A DNA stretch of 32,111 nucleotides, taken from IMG/VR virus record IMGVR_UViG_3300030012_004008, positions 1 through 32,111 of that record; one strand, given 5' to 3'. Shown here in pieces: positions 1-4,709 of this stretch. Within the stretch, counting starts at the first letter, position 1. Each line of letters starts with the position of its first letter. The position numbers and the translations under genes are program-made. The stretch comes from a virus. The notes beneath the pieces were generated by a model. It was not told the DNA's origin and did no database searches. It saw only the letters and a program-made list of their open reading frames with translations.

Positions 1-114
1 GGAGGTCTAGATAGCGAGAGAACGTTCGTAAAGCAGATCGTTCAGAAGTATATCCCTACGGATGCTAATACCGATGATCTATTTAATGTAGAAAGCGAAG
101 ATCCCGCGGAATAA
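1..114 (+). CDS. C-terminal fragment of an unidentified protein (truncated by window start)
   Basis: Reading frame 1 is open from the first base to a TAA at 112-114 and gives 37 residues ending in an acidic tail (DDLFNVESEDPAE). The start lies outside the window, so only the C terminus is visible and I do not recognise the family. Codon use is less AT-rich than the genes further right (ATC, CCC, GCG, GAA occur). A stable hairpin 20 nt downstream (135-162) suggests this is the last gene of its transcript. The frame is supported by the acidic C terminus and by the position of the hairpin after the stop, but no function can be given. Confidence 0.55.
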   Translation, partial: GGLDSERTFVKQIVQKYIPTDANTDDLFNVESEDPAE

Positions 115-134
115 ATAGGATCACATAGTGTGAA

Positions 135-162
135 GGAGAGCTCATCGAAAGATGGGCTTTCC
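135..162 (+). terminator. 12-bp GAAA-tetraloop hairpin, probable transcript end
   Basis: Positions 135-146 pair with 151-162 over 12 bp (two G.U pairs) around a GAAA tetraloop at 147-150. It lies just after the stop of the first gene. No U-run follows, so it is not a perfect Rho-independent terminator; it could instead be an mRNA 3'-end stabiliser or processing site. The rest of 163-300 shows only AT-rich sequence and a possible weak promoter. Confidence 0.6.
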
Positions 163-318
163 GTGTATTCACAATAATTTACGGTAAATCATAAAAATTT
201 TTTTTGGATTGAGTGGGGGTATGTGGTGTCTCTGTCGAGGCAAGATTTTTCAGCTATAGCCCCGTTGTTTTGATAGATACATTATATGTATATATATAAT
301 CACACTAGGAGACTTCAA

Positions 319-678
319 GTGCACACTATAACACCTTTCCGTACTCATGCCCAAGGATTAGAGGGTTGGCTGGCTATCGTAGATGGCCTTACCGTAGGTC
401 ATATATTCATGCAACTGGAACCTGATCGAAGAATAAAATTTCTAGACGCTTGGGTTCATCCCGAACATAGACGTCAGGGTATATTCAGATCGTTATGGGA
501 GACTCGTTGGGGTTATGTTCGTACTACTTATCCAGATCATACAGTGTATGCTTGGTGTTTACCCGGATCATTACCGTTACTACTAGAGAAAGGTTTTCAA
601 GCAGGAGAGGTATGTACATATGTAGAACGACCAGTAACTCTACCTGATACCTCACAGTACACGCTTCCACTTGTTTAA
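319..678 (+). CDS. GNAT-family N-acetyltransferase-like protein
   Basis: A 119-residue protein whose centre has the GNAT acetyl-CoA binding pattern: a beta strand (LDAWVHPEHR) followed by the R-R-Q-G-I turn and a helix, then a later strand and the -LLLEKGF- element typical of the C-terminal GNAT half. I place the start at GTG 319 rather than ATG 286: AGGAG at 307-311 sits 7 nt before the GTG, whereas nothing resembling a ribosome binding site precedes 286. It would transfer an acetyl group from acetyl-CoA to an unknown amine substrate. It stands alone between the hairpin at 135-162 and the next promoter. Length is short for GNAT (usually about 140-160), so the N-terminal strand may be reduced. 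The fold is likely; the substrate is unknown. Confidence 0.6.
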   Translation: MHTITPFRTHAQGLEGWLAIVDGLTVGHIFMQLEPDRRIKFLDAWVHPEHRRQGIFRSLWETRWGYVRTTYPDHTVYAWCLPGSLPLLLEKGFQAGEVCTYVERPVTLPDTSQYTLPLV

Positions 679-728
679 CATTATTTAATATAGAATTAAT
701 ATTGGCTTAATATAGTCTGGACTTACTT

Positions 729-738
729 GTTATATTTA
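729..738 (+). promoter_or_regulatory. TATATTTATA box upstream of the 25-residue peptide
   Basis: TATATTTA at 731-738 (TATTTATA at 733-740) lies 5 nt before ATG 744. There is no TTG 20 nt upstream (708-710 is TAA), so it belongs with the one-box class seen before virion genes. A transcript starting about 6-8 nt after the box would be essentially leaderless. Confidence 0.4.
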
Positions 739-743
739 TATAC

Positions 744-821
744 ATGAAAGACAAGATAGACGTAACTCCTGTAATATATATAACTTTAATGATAGTTGTA
801 TTTTTGATCGCACTAGCGTAA
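744..821 (+). CDS. 25-residue single-span membrane peptide
   Basis: A short ORF starting MKDKIDVTPVIY and continuing as an almost unbroken hydrophobic stretch to -VVFLIALA before TAA at 819-821. The layout is a charged N terminus of about six residues and then one transmembrane segment of about 18 residues. It begins 5 nt after a TATATTTA promoter box, the same geometry as the start at 25109 and the one at 2179, which supports translation of a leaderless message. The stop codon is buried in a GC-rich hairpin (815-840). Function unknown; single-span phage peptides can be lysis or superinfection factors, but nothing here decides. An AT-rich stretch can make such an ORF by chance. Confidence 0.45.
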   Translation: MKDKIDVTPVIYITLMIVVFLIALA

Positions 822-840
822 GCGCAACGTTCGCTTCGCT
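815..840 (+). terminator. GC-rich hairpin over the stop codon of the small peptide
   Basis: Positions 815-818 and 820-824 pair with 832-840 as a 9-bp stem with T819 bulged and a 7-nt loop. It stands out in AT-rich DNA and is followed by a GC-rich, C-rich tract to about 870 rather than a U-run. Likely a transcript end or insulating structure before the promoter at 878. Confidence 0.5.
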
Positions 841-870
841 CACCCGCATCTCCCTCGCAAAATAACCCCC

Positions 871-910
871 TAAACAGTTGGAAACCCGAGAAATAGTTCT
901 TATATTTATA
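871..910 (+). repeat. 40-nt promoter-bearing direct repeat, copy 1
   Basis: Matches 1511-1550 at 37 of 40 positions; the three differences are all transitions between the TTG and the TATATTTA boxes. The copies are exactly 640 nt apart. The block carries the whole promoter 878-908, and both copies start with TAA, which at 1511 is a real stop codon. This suggests a segmental duplication of a gene end plus the next promoter. Confidence 0.85.
878..908 (+). promoter_or_regulatory. TTG-N20-TATATTTA promoter for the gene at 936
   Basis: TTG at 878-880, exactly 20 nt, then TATATTTA at 901-908. This matches the Bacteroidota sigma-A promoter pattern (TTG, about 20 nt, TAnnTTTG). The predicted start is near 914, giving a leader of about 22 nt to ATG 936. 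Confidence 0.75.
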
Positions 911-935
911 GTATATAAATCAATAATAATACACT

Positions 936-1301
936 ATGACTTTAATTAAAATTAAATTACCTACCGTTAAACTTTCTAAAAATACTAATGATGATGATTT
1001 CTTAAATGCTTTTCTTTATCATAATACTGACTACTTTGGTAAATGTATTGAGAATGGTATCAATAAAATCTACATGATGGGTCAAGATCCTAAAGCTCCT
1101 ATCTGTAAAGGTAATGATCAAAACGTTGGTATCCATTATGAGACTGGTAAATGGAAGTGGGGTTCTGTTGGTATGATGAATAAAATGATCCGAAGAGGAT
1201 ATGTTACTATCGCTAAAGATCATAATAATGACTGTTACTGTTTGAATGCTACCGCTAAACTTGTAAATAAGATATTAACTGAAATAAATAAATCTTTATA
1301 A
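936..1301 (+). CDS. Hypothetical protein, possible winged-helix fold
   Basis: A 121-residue protein I do not recognise. The C-terminal half (GSVGMMNKMIRRGYVTIAKD, then YCLNATAKLV) reads like the recognition helix and wing of a small winged-helix DNA-binding domain, a helix ending in RRGYV followed by a beta hairpin; this is inference from pattern only. Cysteines at scattered positions (C37, C57, C101, C103) do not form an obvious zinc site. It is transcribed from the promoter at 878-908, has no Shine-Dalgarno sequence, and is followed after 2 nt by the SWIM zinc-finger gene, so the two are almost certainly co-transcribed and translationally coupled. Confidence 0.7.
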   Translation: MTLIKIKLPTVKLSKNTNDDDFLNAFLYHNTDYFGKCIENGINKIYMMGQDPKAPICKGNDQNVGIHYETGKWKWGSVGMMNKMIRRGYVTIAKDHNNDCYCLNATAKLVNKILTEINKSL

Positions 1302-1303
1302 TA

Positions 1304-1513
1304 ATGGATTGGATTGATAGAATGCGACAAGAGAACCCATGGGCTAAATATTCAGAGATGGGTTCTATCGATAAGAAAACTGGTAAACGTAAATACTATA
1401 CCGTAACTAGAAACGTACTGAGAGAAACGTTCTCTTGTACTTGTCCTGCTAGTCAGTTTAGAAGAGGACAATGTAAGCATATAACTAGACTTCGTGAAAA
1501 ACTTTCTGTGTAA
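1304..1513 (+). CDS. SWIM zinc-finger protein
   Basis: A 69-residue protein with the SWIM signature C-x-C-x9-C-x-H: C45-T-C47 and C57-K-H59, in the context YTVTRNVLRETFSCTCPA and GQCKH. SWIM domains bind one zinc and act in nucleic-acid or protein binding. Here the domain fills nearly the whole protein, after a basic linker (KKTGKRK, 24-30). The gene begins 2 nt after the stop of the 936 gene and ends where the second 40-nt promoter repeat begins. Stand-alone mini-SWIM proteins are recurrent in phages; their partner is unknown. The zinc-binding motif is clear; the role is not. Confidence 0.75.
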   Translation: MDWIDRMRQENPWAKYSEMGSIDKKTGKRKYYTVTRNVLRETFSCTCPASQFRRGQCKHITRLREKLSV

Positions 1514-1550
1514 ACAGTTGGAAGTCTGAGAAATAGTTCTTATATTTATA
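1511..1550 (+). repeat. 40-nt promoter-bearing direct repeat, copy 2
   Basis: Second copy of the block at 871-910 (37 of 40 identical). Its first three bases are the TAA stop of the SWIM gene, so gene end and promoter overlap. Confidence 0.85.
1518..1548 (+). promoter_or_regulatory. TTG-N20-TATATTTA promoter for the gene at 1575
   Basis: TTG 1518-1520, 20-nt spacer, TATATTTA 1541-1548. Same spacing and nearly the same spacer sequence as 878-908, so the two genes are probably co-regulated. Leader about 20 nt. Confidence 0.75.
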
Positions 1551-1574
1551 TTATAATTTTAAAAAATAAACACT

Positions 1575-2144
1575 ATGGCGAAAGCGAAAAAACCTGCCGA
1601 GGTAAAATACGGAATCGAAATTACTAAACCTCACTCTCAAGAAATGTACGATCATAACGATATGGTTGCTGCTGAAATGAAAGCTAATATTCTTAATAAG
1701 TGGAAAGAACTACTTACTATCCTAGAAGAAGCTGATAGATTTATTATGCATAGAGAATGGACTGAAGAGCATATAAAAAATGATTATGGTCTTCCTGAAA
1801 TAGTTAAACTTCAGAGATTAGTTTGCTTTTCTGGTTATGGCGATGGATATACTTTTGAAGATGTAGATAAAGAATTTAGAAATGAATTAGATATGATGCA
1901 AAATTATGCTATTCATCAAGAGTACTCTTATGGATGCTTCGAAGGACTTCTTCCTAGAACTAGTTTTATGATGTTAGGTCATTCGAACGAGAAGTTTGAT
2001 TATCATGTTAAGGATGCTGAAGGTAAAACTTCTCCTGCGTGTTATGAGTCTATTCCTTGCTCTAAAGAGTTAGATGAGGAGTGGCATAGAGAATCTGAAG
2101 GTGGTATATGGTCTGAATTTGCTGAAGAAGGCTTGACTAAATAG
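1575..2144 (+). CDS. Hypothetical acidic protein
   Basis: A 189-residue protein rich in Glu/Asp, Tyr and Met, with a lysine-rich start (MAKAKKPAEVKYG). It contains an aromatic stretch (VCFSGYGDGYTFEDVDKEF, about 79-97) and ends with several Glu-rich and Trp-bearing turns (ELDEEWHRESEGGIW). I see no catalytic motif, signal peptide or membrane segment; it should be cytoplasmic and mostly helical. Its acidity and expression from a duplicated strong-looking promoter would fit a host-takeover or DNA-mimic role, but that is speculation. It is monocistronic: its own promoter lies upstream and another begins at its stop codon. Confidence 0.75.
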   Translation: MAKAKKPAEVKYGIEITKPHSQEMYDHNDMVAAEMKANILNKWKELLTILEEADRFIMHREWTEEHIKNDYGLPEIVKLQRLVCFSGYGDGYTFEDVDKEFRNELDMMQNYAIHQEYSYGCFEGLLPRTSFMMLGHSNEKFDYHVKDAEGKTSPACYESIPCSKELDEEWHRESEGGIWSEFAEEGLTK

Positions 2145-2175
2145 TTGTTTTTATTAATTAATTTTCTTATATTTA
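2145..2175 (+). promoter_or_regulatory. TTG-N20-TATATTTA promoter for the gene at 2179
   Basis: TTG 2145-2147 begins directly after the stop codon of the 1575 gene; 20-nt spacer; TATATTTA 2168-2175. Only 3 nt separate the box from ATG 2179, so the expected transcript start is at or next to the start codon (leaderless). Confidence 0.75.
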
Positions 2176-2178
2176 AAT

Positions 2179-2421
2179 ATGAATTGTTGTAAATGTTTTA
2201 AAGAGATAAATCCGCTAAGGTTGAAAGCTTTACCGGGTACTCGAACTTGTGTTAATTGTAGTACTACTGCGCCTATATATGCTAGGCCTATTATTAGTGG
2301 TAAGACTACTTATTCGGAATTAGAAATTATTAAAGATCCTGTTGCTGCTGAAGAGATGCGTAGATGGGATCGTAAAGGTAGAACCGGTTATGGTTCTTCG
2401 CTTTATAGAGTTAGAAGTTAA
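2179..2421 (+). CDS. DksA/TraR-type C4 zinc-finger protein
   Basis: An 80-residue protein opening with the DksA/TraR zinc finger: C3-x2-C6, then I-N-P-x-R-L-x-A-x-P-G-T-R, then C24-V-N-C27. The family binds RNA polymerase through the secondary channel, usually with a long coiled coil before the finger; here the coiled coil is absent and the finger is at the very N terminus, followed by about 50 residues including RRWDRKGRTGYG. It may therefore be a finger-only relative, acting on polymerase or another partner. The start is fixed by the motif itself and by a promoter only 3 nt upstream. The next gene starts immediately after its stop (2421/2422), so they form one operon. Confidence 0.75.
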   Translation: MNCCKCFKEINPLRLKALPGTRTCVNCSTTAPIYARPIISGKTTYSELEIIKDPVAAEEMRRWDRKGRTGYGSSLYRVRS

Positions 2422-2649
2422 ATGAGTGATGCTATGGGATTTTTTAAACGTTGGATAAATATAGAGAGTATAACATCGATTTATAATCGTGAAGGTGTAG
2501 AAGGGGTAAAAAATTATCTTAATTCTCCTGATGCGATTATTATAACCGATGATGAATCAGAATCTATATATAATGTTTATAGAAAAGGTCACTCAGATAG
2601 TAAACTAATTAAAGAGATAGAGAAATGTATATCAACGGAAAAAGAATAA
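2422..2649 (+). CDS. Hypothetical protein
   Basis: A 75-residue protein with no motif I recognise. It shows a short helical N terminus (GFFKRWINIESITSIYNREG), a mixed central part and an acidic patch (DDESES). It starts directly on the base after the stop of the DksA-like gene and its 3' end overlaps the next gene by 25 nt, so it is the middle member of a tightly packed three-gene operon expressed from 2145-2175. Another ATG five codons in (MGFFKRW) is an alternative start. Confidence 0.6.
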   Translation: MSDAMGFFKRWINIESITSIYNREGVEGVKNYLNSPDAIIITDDESESIYNVYRKGHSDSKLIKEIEKCISTEKE

Positions 2650-2870
2650 CCTTAGATGAATTAGAAAGTTTAGCTAATAAGCTAATAGGTTCTATTATCG
2701 ATGACTTATATAATGATATCGATAAAAATGGTCTAGGTCAAGCTGTACCTGGTGATAAAGATAAACAACTATCTGTTTTAAAAAAGATGATGAAATACTA
2801 TATCGAAAGAGAGGAATATGAGAAGTGCGCTTCCCTCCGAGATTTAATTAATATACATGCACTTCGTTAA
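2625..2870 (+). CDS. UVR-motif protein
   Basis: An 81-residue protein whose C terminus (about 50-76: LKKMMKYYIEREEYEKCASLRDLI) fits the UVR motif, the short helical hairpin found in UvrB, UvrC, ClpC and McsA that mediates protein-protein contact (pattern: helix, a central acid/aromatic-E-K-A/C, then L-R-D-x-I). The N-terminal half (MYINGKRITLDELESLANKL) is a short helical domain. The start is inside the preceding gene (25-nt overlap), with a purine-rich stretch before the ATG. A free-standing UVR module could bind host UvrA/UvrB or a Clp-type unfoldase; which one cannot be told from the sequence. The motif assignment is fairly good; the partner is inference. Confidence 0.65.
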   Translation: MYINGKRITLDELESLANKLIGSIIDDLYNDIDKNGLGQAVPGDKDKQLSVLKKMMKYYIEREEYEKCASLRDLINIHALR

Positions 2871-2902
2871 GACCGGCTTGCAGCCCAACTGCTAAAATTA
2901 AA

Positions 2903-3229
2903 ATGGCTTACAAAAGAAAGCAAAAGCACTCTTGGCAAAGAGGAGCTAGAAAAACGATCCATAATCAAGGTAAAAAATTCAACCCGGGTCGTTATGGAGA
3001 AGTTTGGGGTTCTATTAGATTCGAACAAGATTGGGATAGAGTACCTCAAGGTGATGCTCAAGGACCTGTTATTGGTAAATTATTTATCGGTGATAAATCT
3101 CATGAATTAACTTTCTCAGAAACTAATCGTATTATAGAAACTTTAAAAGATGCTCAACATGCTCATAATGTAGGAGTACGATTAGGGAGAACTAACTCTC
3201 ATGCAGGAATTAAAAATGGAATTTATTAA
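2903..3229 (+). CDS. Hypothetical basic protein
   Basis: A 108-residue protein with a strongly basic N terminus (MAYKRKQKHSWQRGARKTIH), a central part rich in aromatic residues (YGEVWGSIRFEQDWDRV) and a C-terminal helix (TFSETNRIIETLKDAQHAH). The pattern LFIGDKSHELTFSETNRIIETL resembles a small beta-hairpin followed by a helix. I know no family. It follows the UVR gene by 32 nt with no promoter or Shine-Dalgarno in the gap and is probably co-transcribed. The basic N terminus suggests nucleic-acid contact, as inference only. Confidence 0.65.
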   Translation: MAYKRKQKHSWQRGARKTIHNQGKKFNPGRYGEVWGSIRFEQDWDRVPQGDAQGPVIGKLFIGDKSHELTFSETNRIIETLKDAQHAHNVGVRLGRTNSHAGIKNGIY

Positions 3230-3345
3230 TGAAAAAGTTGCCTTTCTGCAAAAAAAGTATTATATTAAATATATTATATACTATTAGTAATATAGTAATA
3301 TATATAATGATAATATTATTCTGGTTATTAATAGTTATAATATAA
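3229..3345 (+). CDS. Possible 38-residue membrane peptide overlapping a promoter
   Basis: The stop TAA of the preceding gene (3227-3229) overlaps an ATG at 3229, opening a 38-codon frame that begins MKKLPFCKKS and continues as a long hydrophobic, Ile-rich segment ending LLIVII before TAA 3343-3345. The arrangement (basic N terminus, one long transmembrane segment, coupled start) is what a small membrane protein would show. Against it, the region is extremely AT-rich, where Ile/Leu codons arise by chance, and the promoter at 3238-3268 lies wholly inside the frame. Confidence 0.35.
   Translation: MKKLPFCKKSIILNILYTISNIVIYIMIILFWLLIVII
3238..3268 (+). promoter_or_regulatory. TTG-N20-TATATTAA promoter for the gene at 3365
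   Basis: TTG 3238-3240, 20-nt spacer, TATATTAA 3261-3268. Predicted start near 3274 gives an unusually long, AT-rich leader of about 90 nt before ATG 3365, which has AGGG at -11. Confidence 0.7.
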
Positions 3346-3364
3346 TAGATTATTTAGGGATACT

Positions 3365-3748
3365 ATGGACGTTAAGAAAAAACTGAAATATTTAGCTGAT
3401 GAACTTTTACGAATGAAAGATCATGAAGAAGCATTAAGAGATTTAGGTAGAAGAAATCCTGAACAAGCTAGTGCTATAGAGAATATTTTTGCTGCGTTCG
3501 AGAATTTAGATAAAGCTAAAGAGATAGATAAATTAATGTCTGTAGTATCGTTAATAAAAGATAATATCTTGAAGAGTAAAGGTTATAATAATTTTTCTGA
3601 AGAAGAATATCAGGAAGATAAAAATAAGATCTTTAGTATAAAAACTAAACTAGTTTCTACGAATACAATAACTAAATCAAGTATGAATATAGTTAATAAA
3701 ATTTATAAGAAACATTTAGGTATTCAAAAGATTTTAAACTCTAGATAG
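3365..3748 (+). CDS. Hypothetical helical protein
   Basis: A 127-residue, almost all-helical, Lys/Glu-rich protein (MDVKKKLKYLADELLRMKDHEEALRDL...). Heptad-like spacing of Leu/Ile through residues 1-75 suggests a coiled coil or helical bundle. No catalytic or metal motif is visible. An AGGG before the ATG could serve as ribosome binding site. It lies directly upstream of the tmRNA gene, whose predicted promoter box begins at its stop codon. Function unknown. Confidence 0.65.
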   Translation: MDVKKKLKYLADELLRMKDHEEALRDLGRRNPEQASAIENIFAAFENLDKAKEIDKLMSVVSLIKDNILKSKGYNNFSEEEYQEDKNKIFSIKTKLVSTNTITKSSMNIVNKIYKKHLGIQKILNSR

Positions 3749-3757
3749 ATATTTATA
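3748..3757 (+). promoter_or_regulatory. TATTTATA box upstream of the tmRNA gene
   Basis: GATATTTATA at 3748-3757 overlaps the stop of the preceding gene. A start 6-8 nt downstream would fall at about 3761-3764, exactly where the tmRNA P2 strand (GACC) begins. No TTG 20 nt upstream. The same GATATTTATAT core precedes the gene at 29231. Confidence 0.45.
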
Positions 3758-3760
3758 TGT

Positions 3761-3990
3761 GACCGCTAGTACTTGTATTAGCTGCTAATCTGGACCCGGG
3801 TTCGATTCCCGGCATCTCCACTAATTAATTTTAACGATATGGGGATGAATGGTATTGACAGGTAGTAAGGGTATAAGGAAGGTCAAACGCAATTAACTGG
3901 CGAACAAGTTGAAATGGCGATGGCTGCCTAGATAGGTACCCATACCAAACGGCAAACGGAGACCATGTCGTAAAAGTCTCGGAGGTAAGA
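3761..3990 (+). ncRNA. ssrA: Circularly permuted (two-piece type) tmRNA
   Basis: Transfer-messenger RNA, which with SmpB frees stalled ribosomes and tags the nascent peptide. The gene is permuted: the 3' tRNA-like half (3761-3820) precedes the 5' half (from 3841). The T arm is CCGGG/CCCGG around TTCGATT (3796-3812). The acceptor strand 3813-3819 with discriminator A3820 pairs with GGGGATG 3841-3847 over 7 bp, including the G3.U70 alanine identity pair (G3843.T3817). CCA is not encoded (A-CTA). The D-loop part reads TATTGACAGG, as in tmRNA 5' ends. A P2 helix joins the pieces: 3863-3867/3783-3787, 3870-3877/3772-3779 and 3881-3884/3761-3764. The 20-nt intervening loop is 3821-3840. Downstream lie the tag frame and a GAGAC/GTCTC hairpin (3959-3980). 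The 3' border (about 3990) is uncertain. No tRNA 5' half exists upstream of 3761 and no second T arm exists downstream, so a tRNA or one-piece tmRNA does not fit. Confidence 0.9.
3899..3931 (+). other. tmRNA tag reading frame, GEQVEMAMAA
   Basis: Ten codons from the probable resume codon GGC (3899-3901) to TAG (3929-3931) encode GEQVEMAMAA. The hydrophobic ...AMAA end is the kind of C terminus recognised by ClpXP-type proteases, and the initial G-E is typical of Bacteroidota tags such as GENNYALAA. The flanking TTAACT-GGC-GAA also looks like that group. TTAACT (3893-3898) can pair with AGTTGA (3907-3912), a small helix around the resume point. The resume codon is inferred, not proven. Confidence 0.75.
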
Positions 3991-4012
3991 GGGTAAGTAA
4001 AATGAGTATTAA

Positions 4013-4642
4013 ATGAATGTAATGGATAAATATTTTTCAACTGAAGACATACTTGATGGTAATGTCAATAACTTCTTTGAGTATACTCAAGAAGAGGTTG
4101 ATGATTTTATACAAGGTTTTGATCCTCTGTATATTAAGAGTATGCATGAAAGTGTATCTAGAGCTCTTAAATTTCAAACTAAAGATACTTCTAAAATAAA
4201 TAATATTATTAGTATCTTAAAAACGTTAACTTCTAAAGATCTAGATAAGTTAGATAAACTAGTTTATGAATTTACAGAATCTAATCCTAATATGCTTTGG
4301 AATATGCTCCATAAAGCTGATAAAGAATATTATAAAGATCCAGATAAATTTTACCAATGGTTATCTAATTTAAATAACGAGGAATTAGATAAAACTATTT
4401 ATACTGTTGCAGACGGTAAAAAAATACATTCAGATGATATTTATATTAGTAAGAGTGGTCCTACTAAAGTTGAGATACTAGATGGCTATATAGCTATAAG
4501 TTCTTCAAATTTAGACGCTTTAAATAGATTCAAAGAGAGAGTTTTACGTTCTAATGATGTTAAATTCGAACATAGAATAAAAAAGCATGATGGAATAACC
4601 ATTCATAGTTATGTGTTTAATTTAAACAAAACTAATGATTAA
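4013..4642 (+). CDS. Hypothetical protein
   Basis: A 209-residue protein I do not recognise. The N-terminal two thirds is helical and acidic (EDILDGNVNNFFEYTQEEVDDF ... LTSKDLDKLDKLVYEFTES), and the last 60 residues form a beta-rich segment (KVEILDGYIAISSSNLDALNRF ... IRSYVF-like end). No signal peptide, membrane segment or catalytic motif is evident. ATG 4022 (MDKYF) is an alternative start; neither ATG has a Shine-Dalgarno sequence. It begins just after the tmRNA 3' region and its stop codon overlaps the left inverted repeat that flanks hsp20. Confidence 0.65.
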   Translation: MNVMDKYFSTEDILDGNVNNFFEYTQEEVDDFIQGFDPLYIKSMHESVSRALKFQTKDTSKINNIISILKTLTSKDLDKLDKLVYEFTESNPNMLWNMLHKADKEYYKDPDKFYQWLSNLNNEELDKTIYTVADGKKIHSDDIYISKSGPTKVEILDGYIAISSSNLDALNRFKERVLRSNDVKFEHRIKKHDGITIHSYVFNLNKTND

Positions 4643-4654
4643 TACAGGCAGGTT
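4641..4654 (+). repeat. Left 14-bp inverted repeat flanking hsp20
   Basis: AATACAGGCAGGTT at 4641-4654 is the exact reverse complement of 5154-5167. It overlaps the last two bases of the preceding stop codon. Confidence 0.8.
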
Positions 4655-4709
4655 AGTTATTAGAATTATTTTAGGAAATGTTAATTAAAATTATCTTAGG
4701 AGATTAATT

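Noticed and set aside
286-318. ATG 286 as the start of the acetyltransferase gene
   Set aside because: It has no ribosome binding site, while GTG 319 has AGGAG 7 nt upstream; the extra residues add nothing to the fold.
2871-2902. Short stems (GGCT/AGCC, GCAG/CTGC) in the gap before 2903 as a terminator or riboswitch
   Set aside because: Only 4-bp stems without a U-run; this is within chance expectation.
3761-3823. An ordinary tRNA ending at 3820 (T arm plus acceptor strand)
   Set aside because: No 5' acceptor strand, D arm or anticodon arm lies upstream, whereas the acceptor strand pairs perfectly with GGGGATG at 3841, downstream.
3841-4012. One-piece tmRNA with its 3' end downstream of the tag
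   Set aside because: There is no second T arm (TTCGA) or acceptor strand matching GGGGATG between 3931 and 4100; the only match is upstream.
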